From the NCBI GenBank assembly GCA_963971575.1, contig OZ020612.1, forward strand, positions 68,631,869 to 68,695,868: a stretch of 64,000 nucleotides of DNA, in the 5' to 3' direction. Below, in pieces: positions 33,437 to 44,849 of the stretch (position 1 is its first letter; each line of letters begins with the position of its first letter). Position numbers and translations under genes: made by a program. The DNA comes from Liopterus haemorrhoidalis (Eukaryota > Arthropoda > Insecta > Coleoptera > Dytiscidae). The notes below the pieces were generated by a model. It worked only from the letters and a program-made list of their open reading frames with translations. It had not been told where the DNA came from and did no database searches.

Positions 33437-33850
33437 TCCACAGGTTCAACCGCCATCACAAGGTACTTGCATAAAATACATTCTAGCAGCAGAGTAGAAA
33501 TAATTTGGCCCAATATTTTCTAACAGAGATATTATTTATCATGACCATGGAAACGTTACATATAAATATGAAAAACTAGATATTTAGAAGAAAAAAAAAT
33601 CAAATTTTTTTCGTTTTATCAAAAAATGTCTTAGATAAAAGTTGTTAGTTATGGATTTTATAGCAACTTTTGTCAAATAAATTTTTTCGAAATATGTTTC
33701 TGTTGTTCAATAATCGCAAAAATCTTAAAATCAACACGAGTAAACTTCCATTTATAGTTAACCGATTTTTACCAAAAGTTGATCAACTCGTGCCATTGAT
33801 GTCAAAAGCTTAAATATTAAGTTTCATAAAAATCCTTTTAGCCGAATTTG
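33437..33850 (+). mobile_element. 'CCGACCGCCA' family fragment
   Basis: Begins near TTCAACCGCCATCACAAGGT and carries ATTCTAGCAGCAGAGTAGAA, CGATTTTTACCAAAAGTTGA and TTCATAAAAATCCTTTTAGC, in the same order as the copy at 32176. It breaks off near 33850, before family A copy A2. Confidence 0.65.
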
Positions 33851-33900
33851 CACAGCTTATTCTGATGAATTGTTTTTGAATCACTCGTTATATACCTTTT

Positions 33901-34953
33901 TAGTGTTTTGTAGGTATGACCAAAAAACCCTTATACCGTCATTTTGTCGTCTGTCTGTCTGTCTGTCTGTCTGTTCGGTAAAAATTGTAGCCAAACGGCT
34001 CAACCTATAGAGTTGAAATTTGGCATGATTATACAACTCTTTGACCCGCACATAGGAAAAATACTAAAACATCTAAAAAACATATCCCCCTAAAAATATA
34101 AACAAATATGTGCTCATCGAAAAAAAAAAAAAATTTTTTTTAATTCTGAGTAGGGTATCAAATGAAAGCCCTTAGTACGTGGATTAACGACTAAAATTTT
34201 ATTTTTGCAAAATAAATTATTTTGATGCGATTTTTGTCAAAATTGTGCAAAAAAAATGTTGTCCCACACCCTGTAGCCCAGATGGTTTAAACTAAAAATC
34301 TGAAAAAATTCCAAGTAATGTACATTGGTGTGAACCGGAATAGTACAACAGGAATTTTTGATCAGATTATGTTTTCGGAAAATAACGCATTTTTTGTGTT
34401 TTTAACTAAAATATGTTAAATATTTAATTCGGTATGTAACACACCAGATCAGTAGCTCTAGTATCGTAGTTGGTTTTGTCGTGCGCTTAATAATGTAAAT
34501 TAATTTGCAAACTAAGTTTGAATCCTGTTAATTTTATTTTTTCTGTTTTTTTTTTGCATTTTTATTTTGTTAAAATTATTTTGTCAAAATTCTAGTTATA
34601 TTTTGGTAAATGTTGCATTTAATTTTTAAAAGCGTAAATTTAATAACCAGTGGGAAGTGTTGAAATTATAATTTAATTCTGTTCGACGAAATCAGAGGAC
34701 AGGGTTTATGATTTAAGCAACCAATGGAAGCCATAGGCGCAATTTTCAAAATCTTAATGAACCTTGCTGTATAAAAAAAAATACTGCACATATTTAGAAA
34801 CTTAAATAATGGTATTAGGCATTCGAATTAAAAATCATAAAAAATATTTTGACATAAACATTTGTTTTGGCATCACAAATAATCATCATTCAGTTACTAA
34901 ATACCTGCAAAACCCAGAAATGTGTGAAAATTCACACTTCACATAAATTTTTT
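33901..34953 (-). mobile_element. 'Family A' repeat, copy A2
   Basis: Reverse orientation: begins GTTTTGTAGGTATGACCAAA and ends in the complement of AATTTATGTGAAGTGTGAAT. The (CTGT)n tract sits next to its 3' end. The tRNA-like block is at about 34440-34535 on the + strand, with GTAGTTGGTTTTGTCGTGCG (A-box region) and AGTTTGAATCC (B box). Confidence 0.75.
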
Positions 34954-35699
34954 ATTATTAGGGAGAGTAAGAAATTCATAGAAATTTTAATTTAATCTTT
35001 AACAATTTCTTTAATTTCAAAGAAAGAGTAAATTCTAATAGATTTACAAATTCTTAGAAAAGTGTATAAAGAAAAAATTTCTAATTTATGGTACGTCGTC
35101 AATAAATTAATAAAAAAAAGTGTTAATTAACAATTATCTAAAGATAATTATTTATTGCAAGATATTTTATAGACATAAATATTTCAATATATGATAAGCA
35201 ATAGATTTATAATATATTAAGAAAAACAGGTTTAATTGTTTATATTATTATTTTATGGACTTATATAATAATTATATATAATTGAAAATAATAATAAATT
35301 ATTTAATTATGATTAAATATTTAACATAATTCCAATGTTAATACAATGAAAGCAATTAAAAAATAAATAAAAAAATGTTCAAAAATATTTATAAAGGATG
35401 CGTGTAGTAAATTTTAACATAATAATATGACGTAAATGAATACAATGGCAATAACTAATTTTATAATTTTGGCAAAAAACTTGTTTCTCAATTAGAGAAG
35501 CTAGAATATCCTGTAACATTTTAATTATGCAAATTTAACGACGAAAAAACTGAACTAACTTCAAATTTGTACATTGAATCTAAAATAAAATCTAATCTTT
35601 ATCGAACAGTATTTAACTTTTTTATAATAATACAGAGTGTCTCAGAAATATTGACTGACGATGTAGAGCAGGCACTAAACAGTAATAAGATGTACCTTA
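34954..35699. other. Very AT-rich intron sequence
   Basis: No frame or repeat boundary supported. Confidence 0.4.
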
Positions 35700-35867
35700 T
35701 TAACACGTTGACTGCCAATTACGAGTTTTCTCGTAGTTGGCATTCTTGCCCAGGACACCGACTACGAGATTACTTGTAGTACATTGACTTAATAATATAA
35801 TATGGCTATATTAAATTGACTTCTGGGACAAGAATCCTGAATCTTGTCTTGGCAGTCAACGTGTTAA
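35700..35867. mobile_element. piggyBac-like MITE (168 bp)
   Basis: The ends TTAACACGTTGACTGCCAA and TTGGCAGTCAACGTGTTAA are perfect inverted repeats of 19 bp including TTAA at both edges. TTAA targeting and a CACGTTGACTGCC-like terminus fit piggyBac/Looper-type elements. The interior contains a further short hairpin (TTACGAGTTTTCTCGTAG). Confidence 0.8.
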
Positions 35868-36409
35868 TGAACTGGCTAAATTCTTTACCATTCCATGTGC
35901 TAACTTCTGTTGTCTGTTTTATAAATTGGGTAAAAATATGATCTTACCTTTCGAAATTGCTAAAGTGACTGTATATAAATGCATGCATTATGCCCACTTT
36001 GTATTAATACTAATAATTACTTGCCTACACAACCAAAAATGAATATGTCTGAATAAATCATAATATATAATATTATAAATTTTGTAACATAACCTAAAAT
36101 AATTCCTACTGTTATAACTAGTTAATTACAGGTTTAATAGTTGCAACAGTTTACAAGTGACAGTAACAGAAATCTAATGAATATTGCCGAAGGTTTATTT
36201 TATCTTTAGTAAATACCATATAACCAATAATTATGTTGGTAATTGTTTTAGTAAGAAACTTATTCATATACCAATTTCGAACTGCTTGTAAACTAAACAA
36301 AGTAAAGGGCTTTCCAAAAGATTTTAGAATGTTTTAGGAAAAATACAAACACATGGAATATATCTGATTTCATTGTTTTAAATTAAAGAACCATGGATTA
36401 AAATTAAAT

Positions 36410-36870
36410 GTGAAAGATGATGTCATCCACCACGGGTACGTTGACAGGCATCGACAAGAACATCATAATTTTGTATATCTAACATTTTCAATCAGTGGGA
36501 CATTAATCTCTCTTTTGGCAGCTCGGTTGTTATATTTTAAGTCCAGAATGTTTTCTGGGTTGTTGACGTAGATTTTACCTTTCTAATAGCCCCAAGGAAA
36601 CAAGTCCAACGGTGTTAAGCCGAAAGATCTTGGCAGCCAAATTCATATCAACATTTCGTGAAATTACATGTCCAGGGATTGTTCGCTCGTAGCACCATCG
36701 GGTTAAAAATATAGTAGAAATGTCAATTTCTGATGTTTATATTCAATTAAGTTGACCATAAAAGTTTGTAATCATCGTTTTATAACGCTCTGTATTCACC
36801 GTAACAGCATTGCCACGTTCATCTTCAAAGAAATGATCCTATGATTCCTCCTGAAAATTTTAGCTACTGC
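36410..36870 (-). pseudogene. DD41D-type mariner transposase remnant
   Basis: On the minus strand the translation reads, with frame breaks, FEDERGNAVTVNTERYKTMITNF (about 36830-36760), then NWLPRSFGLTPLDLFPWGY, a stop, KGKIYVNNPEN, LIENVRY. This order matches mariner proteins: DxxGxxVTVxxxRYxxMI followed by WPPRSxDLTPLDYFLWGY. Heavy decay shows an old insertion. Confidence 0.75.
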
Positions 36871-36901
36871 CTATTATTTTGGGAGATTGAAATATGTACG
36901 C

Positions 36902-37661
36902 TAGGGTGGTCCTTATTTTCCATTTATATTCCATTTTGTGCCTTAGTATGACGTATTAAAATGTACCAAATTTCAGTTCCTTCGGATTATGTGCTGTATC
37001 GAGCTTGAATTTTTGAAAAATCTACAATTTCAATTTTTTTTTTTAAACTTTTCCGGTTCCTCATAAACTGTTATTTCTGGTAGTAAATATAAAAGTAATA
37101 GGTAAAATTTAATTTAGTCATGATATGACAGAATTAGAGCAAATAGGCAATTAAAAATGTTATTTAGTTAAAATTTCCGGCGTACTAAGGCTATTTGTGG
37201 TAAGTAAAAATAGCTACCGAGAGGTAAAAAAGGGTGATTTTATATGTATAAATATTCAAAACGTTATGCGTGATCAGTATTATCACATAAAAATCCATGG
37301 TGCTAACAACGATTTTAACAGATATCATGTTTCTTGATGTTACCTTACGCTGAGCGTAGTACAGCTCAATTCCGCGACTAAGACCGCTGCAGAATTAATA
37401 TCGTTCAACCGCTTTTGTCCCAAATTAGTCTCAAATTATATTCAAGTTGTATAGAACTCAGAAAAAAATATTAAGGATACGTTAGAAGTACCAATTTCTG
37501 GGGAAGCGGAAAGTTTTAAGAAACACCAGGTATTAATCGATTTTTCTAAATTTCAGGCTCTATGTGGCACGTACATTTTAATATTTCATACTAAGGCACA
37601 AAATAGAAGGGTACATTTAAAAATCTAAGCTTTTTTTGCCTTATGAATAAGGACCACACTA
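36902..37661. mobile_element. Non-autonomous DNA transposon, 8-bp duplication
   Basis: The termini TAGGGTGGTCCTTATT and (complement) TAGTGTGGTCCTTATT are inverted with one mismatch. ATGTACGC occurs exactly on both sides (36894-36901 and 37662-37669). Subterminal regions also share ATTTTGTGCCTTAGTATGA. An 8-bp duplication suggests hAT-like (or P-like) integration; no protein is encoded. Confidence 0.8.
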
Positions 37662-38516
37662 ATGTACGCCAATGTAAAAATACTACCTGTGTTTATACAA
37701 ACTGCTTAATTATAATAATTGCATTGTCAACAAATAGGTATGCATAAAATCTTCATCCAAACATGTATAAATGTTATTAGTATTCTATCGGCTAATATGG
37801 CTGGCTATGGTTAGTGAAGTGATTCACAGCAAGCAATGATTGTGACACATCAATGTTTTATTAACTGTCTTTTGTAATTATATACGACCTTCCCATAACT
37901 ACCCACATATTCAGAGAAATTCGAAACAGTTAACATATTTAATAGCTGTCTAATAATTTTAGGAAAAAATATATATACGCGTTATAACATGTCTGAGGTA
38001 TCGTCTGGTTTCACTCTTGCCAAAATTTTTACATGTGTAGTCATAAAAATTCTGATTTCTGTCTTTTACCCAGAAGAACCAAATATATTTCTTTTCAATT
38101 ATTCATATCGTTTTGTATGTTTAGAGCATTACTTTCTCTTTTCGTATATAAATAAAATTGCTTCATGCATTTTTTATGCATTCGAAGAATCCTTTGGATT
38201 TATTGGCCATGTAGAATTACACAGAAAAAATTAATGTGTGAATTTACACATTTCAGGGTTTCGCAGGTATTTAATAAGTGAATGATGATTATTTGGGATG
38301 CCAAAACAATTTTTATGTTAAAATATTTTTTTGTTAATTTTAATTCGAATTTCTAATACCATTATTTAGGTTTCTAAATATGTGCAGTATTTTTTTTTAT
38401 ATAACAAGGTTCGTTAAGGTTTGAAAATTGCGCGTATGGCTACCATTGATTAAGTCATAAGTTCCGCCCTTCTGATTTCGTATACATTGAAACAGAATTA
38501 AATTATAATTTCAACA

Positions 38517-39467
38517 ATAGGGGATACGCATAAAATTTGTATTTCCTTAAAACTACATTATTTTGATATGTTAATGTTAGTTATGTCACCTAACAAAACA
38601 AAAATCACATTTTAATTAACATTATAGCCAAATTTTTTAATTAAAATATTGTAAATTTGAAATATTCCGAGCACGGGGCGAAGGTTGCCGAGTAGAAACG
38701 ACTGAGTATGACGTCAAACGATAGGGTTTTCACATCACAGATACAGACAGCTACAACATAATCTTCACACGTGTGTGTATTGTATTGTTCGAGAGTTTTG
38801 TATTTGTTTTTAAACAATTTTTCACGTATTTACTATTAAAATGGCAGATAAAGATTTTGTTAGGGCTCAGAGTGATAATTTACCCAACATTGATGCATTT
38901 ATGCACACAACATAAAGTTTACTTTTTTCTGAAATATCGGTTTTATTTAGCCTCATAGTTTTCAGCCACAAATTTCGCCTTTTCTGTTGTTTTTCGCCAT
39001 TAGGTAATGATATAAATAGTTTTTTTGGATTTCTAGTTGAACTAATTGTCCACATCGGTACTGAACAATATTTTCGATAATGTTTCGAAATACTGGGGCC
39101 CTGGATCTTCCATATTTTAATATAAAATTTAATTCGGTAAACATGTATAAATTGTTTTTATAGAATTAAACTTTATTTTAATTAAAATCACTCTCCTTTA
39201 CATAACCTATAAAAGTTACACAAACAAATAATTCACAACAGACTATGTTCGCTCCATAAACAACCGTTCGCTGGATTGGCTAGTAGTCTCATGCGTCAGT
39301 TAGAAAGGATTATGACGTCACACGTCGTTTTCGCGCGCTACATACATTTTTGATTTTTTAAAGCCTTCAAATTAAAAAAAAAAAAAATTAAAAACTGTTT
39401 TTTATGTTTATATACAACAAGAGGAATATAATAAAAAAATAAAAAAAAATCATGCCTATCCCCTATT
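38517..39467. mobile_element. ISL2EU-like transposon, internal deletion derivative
   Basis: The inverted ends are AATAGGGGATACGCAT and (complement) AATAGGGGATAGGCAT. Two ORF starts point inward from opposite ends and meet near 38905: a + strand start at 38841 (MADKDFVRAQSDNLPNIDAF) and a minus-strand frame from 39055 (KLFISLPNGEKQQKR, then LNKTDISEKSKLYVVC). The second has the spacing of a THAP zinc finger (PxxLFxxP...W...SEKSKLYVCxxHF). The first I recall as the start of YqaJ-type nuclease proteins in arthropod repeats. A THAP transposase plus a YqaJ nuclease is the content of ISL2EU/IS4EU elements. Assignment is an inference. Confidence 0.5.
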
Positions 39468-40145
39468 GCCACTGGTTATTAAATTTACGCTTTTAAAAAT
39501 TAAATGTAACTTTTGCTAAAATATAAGTAGAATTTTGAAAAAATAATTTAAACAAAATAAAAATGCAAAAAAAACAGAAAAAATAAAATTATCTCCAGGC
39601 TGGAAGTGAAGCCTAGTTTACAATTTAAAAAGCGAGATATCTAACCACTTCACCATGAAGGCATACTGGTTCACTGTGTTACATAACATATTAAATATTT
39701 ACATTGTCAACAAAAAAACACAAAAAATGCGTTATTTTCCGAAAACATAATCTGATCAAAAATTCCTGTTGTACTATTCCGGTTGACACCAATGGACATT
39801 ACTCAGATTTTTTTCAGATTTTTACTTTAAATCATCTGGGCTACAAGGTGTGGGACAAAAAATTTTTTTGCACAATTTTGACAAGAATAGCGTCAAAATA
39901 ATTTATTTCGTAAAAATAAAATTATGATCGTTAATCCTTAATAAGGGCTTTCATTTAATACCCTACTCAGAATTAAAAAAAAGTTGTTTTTTCCATGAGC
40001 ACATATTTGTTTATATTTTTAGGGGGTATGTTTTTTAGATGTTTTAGTATTTTATAGTATGTGCGGGTCAAAGGGTTGTATAAGCATGCCAAATTTCAAC
40101 TTTCTAAGTTTAGCCGTTTGGCTACAAATTTTACCGAACAGACAG

Positions 40146-40577
40146 GGTAACCAGACAGCTGGGGCCATTAACAACTGGGGCGATGGACAATTCGGGCCGT
40201 ACACAATTGGGGCTTTTCACAACTGGGGCCATTAACAACTGGGGCGATGGACAATTCGGCCCGAGTCAAAAGTGCACAAAATTTTACTTAATCTAACCCT
40301 TAAGATACAATTTCTTTTTAATCAAATGAACACGAAAATTTACTTAAGCCAACCCTTAAAATACAATTTTTTTATTTATTCTAATTCCCACCAAAATGTA
40401 CTTAATCAAACCATTAAAATATTATTTTTTTTCAAAAGAACACGCAATTTAATTTATGCCAACTTGTAAACAATTATTTTTTATTTTAAACAAAAGAAGA
40501 CTCTAGCTCTTATAGTTATGGCCCCAGTTGTCAAAAGCCCCAATTGTGAGCGGCTCAATTGTGAATTATCAATCGAG
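40146..40577. mobile_element. Repeat with ACAACTGGGGC subterminal motifs
   Basis: The left part has a 64-bp tandem duplication (GGGGCC marks at 40161 and 40225) carrying AACAACTGGGGCGATGGACA; the right end has the inverted motifs GCCCCAGTTG and GCCCCAATTGTGAG. Between them lie about four diverged ~57-bp tandem copies of a unit containing TTACTTAAGCCAACCCTTAA (near 40280, 40336, 40394, 40446). Non-coding. It is inserted in the (CAGA)n region of family A copy A3. Confidence 0.6.
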
Positions 40578-40732
40578 CGGACCGGAGTAGCGTAGTGGTA
40601 ACACGTCTGCTCTGCGTTGCGAAGGTCTCGGGTTCGAATCCCGTTCAGGCATGGAAATTTTCTCAAATAAAAAATTGTCCTGGCTAATTGCCACAGAAGC
40701 AAAGGCCAAAATATAATAAAAAAAAAAAATGT
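40578..40732 (+). mobile_element. tRNA-derived SINE
   Basis: The RNA polymerase III A box lies in GCGTAGTGGTAACACGTCTG and the B box in GGGTTCGAATCCCG, 35-40 bp apart. An unrelated tail ends in an A-rich run (ATAATAAAAAAAAAAA). The minus-strand frame reading ERDSNPRPSQRRADVLPLRY is the usual by-product of such SINEs and is not a gene. The anticodon arm does not fold cleanly, so it is not a functional tRNA gene. Confidence 0.8.
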
Positions 40733-40825
40733 CAATCCGGCCAGTTGCTATGGAACCAACAGACAGACAGACGACAAAATGACGGTATAAGGGTTTTTGG
40801 GTCATACCTACAAAACCCTAAAAAT

Positions 40826-41879
40826 GGAAAAACAGTTTTAAACTACTCTAAACATAACCAAGTATCAACAAGTCGTTTGATAGCTAGCTAGTTCTACATT
40901 TTACGGTGGAAACAGTTATTCATTATTTTATGTGTAAAACTAAAAGATTATTAACGTCATTATATACTTCCCTTGGCCTACATGTAACAGAACAGAATAT
41001 AGTATGCATAAATTAATTTTGATCATGCATTTATCTTTCACATAAACCTGTTAGATCTAGATCATTTCATTGCATATTAAAATACAAAACAAAGGATGCA
41101 GTAAAATTCTTAATAAAACGGAAATACTAATTCAATCAGTGATCATATTCATGCATCATGCATCAACGATTAACAATCTGTTATTACTTATGTCCTAGAT
41201 TTTGTAACTAAAAACAAACCATCGGAAATATTGATTAAATAAATCTTATTAAACAATTGCAACACGACGGATGTATATTTTATTTTTATCTTTAATTACA
41301 TTGATTTTCATGGAATCAGATAAAAATAATTGAATTTAACCTGAAAATTAAATTAGAAACGGTTGATGAAACAGGAAATGATTTTAAAAATGTGTCATCA
41401 AAGTAACATTGTGTAGATGACCTTCCATTTATGTTATGTAATTATTTGTCATTGCAGTTTTGTTTATGTTTTACATCAGGGACTTTACATTATAAAAGAA
41501 TACAGGAGTGTTCAATAGAGCATAACATTTAATATAATTATGCCATAATAAATGACAAAAATGCGAGGTTTGCTTGACTGTATGACAAACAATTAGAAAG
41601 TACATAGGAAGAAGACAAGCACAGGGTAAAAACTATAATAAAAGCTGTAATTTAAGAAATTTAACAGTTGCAAATCGTTTCATAATTATGGAAAGTATTT
41701 TATGAAAGTACAAATGATACTAGAAATAAATAATTGTGCAAAACATGAAAGAATTACATGATATTACAAACTAGAAAAAACTCAAATCTATTGTAAGAAT
41801 TAGATTCCAGTTTTTCAAGACGTTATATCCCATTTTCGTACACTTATGTTTAAAGATTACCTATTTTCACACACCTGTA
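40826..41879. other. AT-rich intron sequence
   Basis: No supported feature. Confidence 0.4.
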
Positions 41880-42360
41880 CTAAATCCCAGCAATATCAGT
41901 CCGTAAATAAGCGAGTTATGGCCCTGATCCACTTTTGACCGAAACTGTAGCAGTTTTTGGTTCAAATTTTAACATCTCCTATCAATTACAACCTAATTTT
42001 GAACCCAATACTAAATCTCATCAAAATCAGTCGATAAATAAGGGAGTTATAGAGTTTTTTCAAAATTGGGGCCCCCCTGAGGCCATATTTCTACATATAT
42101 TCCATTTTGGTGCACCTACATTTAAGGATTACCTAATTCCACACCCCTGTGCCAAATCTCAGCGATATCGGTTCATAAATAAGCGAGTTATAGCCGTGCT
42201 CTACTTTCGGCCGAAACTGGAGCAGAATTTTTTGTCAAAGTCCGAATTTGGCACTTTTAAGGGTACCTGCAGAAGCACCTTGATGTCCTGATTACAGAAG
42301 TATGATGCTTTTTAAAATCGGTTCATAAATAAGGAAGTTATAGTCATTTGAACTAGTTTT
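41880..42360. repeat. Degenerate tandem repeat, ~135-150 bp units
   Basis: The phrase AATAAG(C/G)GAGTTAT recurs at about 41908, 42046, 42180 and, as AATAAGGAAGTTAT, at 42330. CGAAACTG(T/G)AGCAG occurs about 273 bp apart (near 41940 and 42213), suggesting paired units. The 118-codon frame 41935-42291 is produced by the repeat and is not a supported gene. Confidence 0.6.
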
Positions 42361-42954
42361 CACTTAATCTGCTCTAGTTCTCAGATTAAGATTAGGGAAT
42401 TAGATCACCCATTTAATTATTGAGTTCACATACTACGTCATTTAATCCTGTTAATTGGCATTAAAACCGAATTTTTGATCGTTATTTTTCGTATATATCC
42501 GTCAGTTGCATTAATTCCAGAATTTAAAATTGGTGGCAGCAGAAATCAAAGAAATTTAGGAATTATTTTGATATTCACGAAGGTCACAGGTGCAAGTTCA
42601 TTAGTTTTTAATATAATAACTGAGGGCAGCAGGTGTCAACATATCTTATAGAATGTTTTATGTCATTGAATGTCAAAATTCTATTAGAAAATACGCTTAA
42701 TATTGGAAATATTGCCTCAGATGTATCATTTTAATGGAATCTGGAGATATAAAATCGAGATTGTGTATATATAAAATTAAAATGAGTGTCATAAAAGATC
42801 ACTTGAGAAGAATTGGCGGTAGAAATTAGGAAAATCACTTGAGAAGGGGATGACAGAAATTCAGAAAGTGACTTCAAGATGATGGTACCTAGGTAGATGG
42901 AAGGGTAGTGTGTAAGTAGGTGGTAAATAGGTAGTAGGCAGGTAATGATAATTT

Positions 42955-43288
42955 AAAAAAATCACAACTCATAAACGGTTAGAGATAGCGATCTGCGGTC
43001 GAAATTTTTGGATTCTCCGTAGTTCATTTAGTCTAGAAAAAATTTGGGGCTTTAATCGTTTAACGCGTTTTGAGATTAGGAAAATTTTTTTAATGGCATA
43101 ATTTATATTATTTGTGAAAATAGTGAATTAAGAAAAAGCACAACTCAAAAACAGTTAGAGATAGCGACCTACGGTTAGAATTTTTAGATTCCTCATAGTT
43201 TATTTAGTCTAGAAAAAAATTGGGGCTTTAATCGTTTAACGCGTTTTGAGATTAGTACAATTTTTTTAATGGCATAATTTATATTATT
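42955..43288. repeat. 175-bp monomers of the complex repeat, copy 3
   Basis: About two monomers with GGGGCTTTAATCGTTTAACG at 43046 and 43222 (176-bp spacing) and the CACAACTCA(A/T)AAACRGTTAGAGATAGCG block. The hAT-like module is absent here. Confidence 0.75.
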
Positions 43289-43322
43289 GACGTGTAACAC
43301 AGACAAATCTGTGTTACACGTC
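43289..43322. repeat. Perfect hairpin at a repeat boundary
   Basis: GACGTGTAACACAGA, a four-base loop CAAA, and its exact complement. It lies where the 175-bp monomers end and a LINE fragment begins. Confidence 0.8.
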
Positions 43323-44835
43323 TCACAGATAGGGGACTCTTCACCTCGAAGGAGGTGTCCAGTCCTTCAGGAAGAACCCCATGGTTTAACGTCTCCCTTA
43401 ATCTGTCGTAACTTAACGTTCTGTGTGCGGCTCCACTCATGTTGCCACCAGTGTTGTAATAGATACATTTGAAAATATATCTAGATACAGATACAGATAC
43501 TTGAGGAAAAATGTATCTAGATGCAGATACAGATACAAATTTTAAAAAGTATCTAGATACAGATACATTTTTTTTACAATGTATCTAGATACTTCAAGAT
43601 ACTTTTAAGATACTTTCGGAAAAATGAAAACACCACAAAAAAAAAGAAATAACTAGAGCAAGGAATATATTTGTTCACAATAAAAAATAAGTTATGCACT
43701 ATTATTACTCTTAAAATAAACACAAATAGGCTTTGAAGCTGTGTGTCAGAAATATTAACTAACTATATAGGTACCTATGTAATCTTTAAAAAAAATCACT
43801 TTTTTATTTCAATTTCAGCGGATATCTCGAACATTTTTTGTTCGCTAATAAATTACTGATTATTAAATGAGTATTTAGGATGACAAAAATAAAACAACAA
43901 TTTTATTTATTATATTTCTTTATTTAATTCACATTTAAAAATTAATTCTTATTCTTAGATTAGATAATTACTTAATGGTTGTTTTACTTAACCGTTGTTA
44001 ATAAAATTATTTATTTTTTTTTTTATTTATTATTTTTTTAAATTTATTCAGAGCTGGAAATACAATTACACTTTATTAAAATTTTATTGATAAAAATAAA
44101 TTAAATAAATAAATAAATTATAAGTTTGAGAATTATGATAAAATACAAGTTCTATATATAATTAATTAAATTTTGGAAAACATCCTTTTATTTTTTTCCT
44201 TTTTTTTAAATAAAAAATAAAAAATAAATAAAAAATAAATAAAAAATAAAAGAATAATGTTTTCCAAAATTTAATTAATTACATATAGAACTTGTATTTT
44301 ATCATAATTCTCAAACTTATAATTTACTTATTTAATTTATTTTTATCTATAAAATTTTAATAAAATGTAATTGTATTTCCAGCTCTGAAAATGGCTGAAG
44401 CATGTTTTTACTCCCACCAAGCAAGAAAGAGTTTACTGGTCGCTGATTGGTTAATTTAAACTTAAAATTCAAATATCTGAATGATGCTAAATGTATTACC
44501 AACTTGAAAAATCGTAAGGACATATTTTGTAAAAAGACCTTGAAAAAGACAAAATAGGAAAGTATCTGAAAAAAGTACCTGAAATACAGATACTTAGATA
44601 CTGATTTAAATATCTAGATACAGATACAGATACATATTTTAAAATGTACCTAGATACAGTAACTAGATACTTGCACAGTATCTAGTTACTGTATCTAGAT
44701 ACAAATACCTAGATACATTACAACACTGGTTGCCACATGTCTAAAACTAGATGTTTCAGATGACTCTTTGCGTCATCGAAACTCACATCAATAATAAGTC
44801 TGTGGGAGGCGGCATTTGCAGCGCATTCGAAATAA
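43323..44835 (-). pseudogene. LINE RNase H fragment, split by a transposon
   Basis: Joining the minus strand across 43449-44728 gives VSFDDAKSHLKHLVLDMWQ, then HEWSRTQNVKLRQIKGDVKPW and TGHLLRGEESPICETC. The W-x-x-EW...KL-x-x-IK...W pattern and HLLRGEESPxCExC ending are typical of the RNase H and zinc-knuckle end of I- or Jockey-type LINEs. Only about 90 residues survive. Confidence 0.75.
43449..44728. mobile_element. hAT-like non-autonomous element in the LINE fragment
   Basis: Inverted ends CAGTGTTGTAATAGATAC and (complement) CAGTGTTGTAATGTATCTAG. GTTGCCAC is duplicated exactly (43441-43448 and 44729-44736). Removing the element and one octamer restores the LINE frame M-W-Q-H-E-W. Many TATCTAGATAC and AGATACAGATAC words fill both subtermini. 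The centre (44049-44193 against about 44240-44388) is a further ~145-bp inverted repeat. No protein. Confidence 0.9.
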
Positions 44836-44849
44836 AATTAACACAAAAA

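Larger units (their letters stand above)
38225..40825 (+). mobile_element. 'Family A' repeat, copy A3, interrupted twice
   Basis: Pieces 38225-38516, 39468-40145 and 40758-40825 align in order with copies A1 and A4, from AATTAATGTGTGAATTTACA to TACAAAACCCTAAAAAT. Two insertions split it (38517-39467 and about 40146-40757). The tRNA-like block is at about 39590-39690 on the minus strand, with TGGTGAAGTGGTTAGATATC, a good A-box sequence. Confidence 0.75.

Noticed and set aside
40578..40650. Possible functional tRNA gene
   Set aside because: The A and B boxes are good, but the anticodon arm does not fold cleanly and a SINE tail with an A-run follows.
40481..40805. Minus-strand frame reading ERDSNPRPSQRRADVLPLRYSG
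   Set aside because: It is the antisense of a tRNA-derived SINE; the A and B boxes explain the conservation.
41935..42291. 118-codon + strand frame
   Set aside because: It is created by the degenerate tandem repeat and is not bounded by gene signals.
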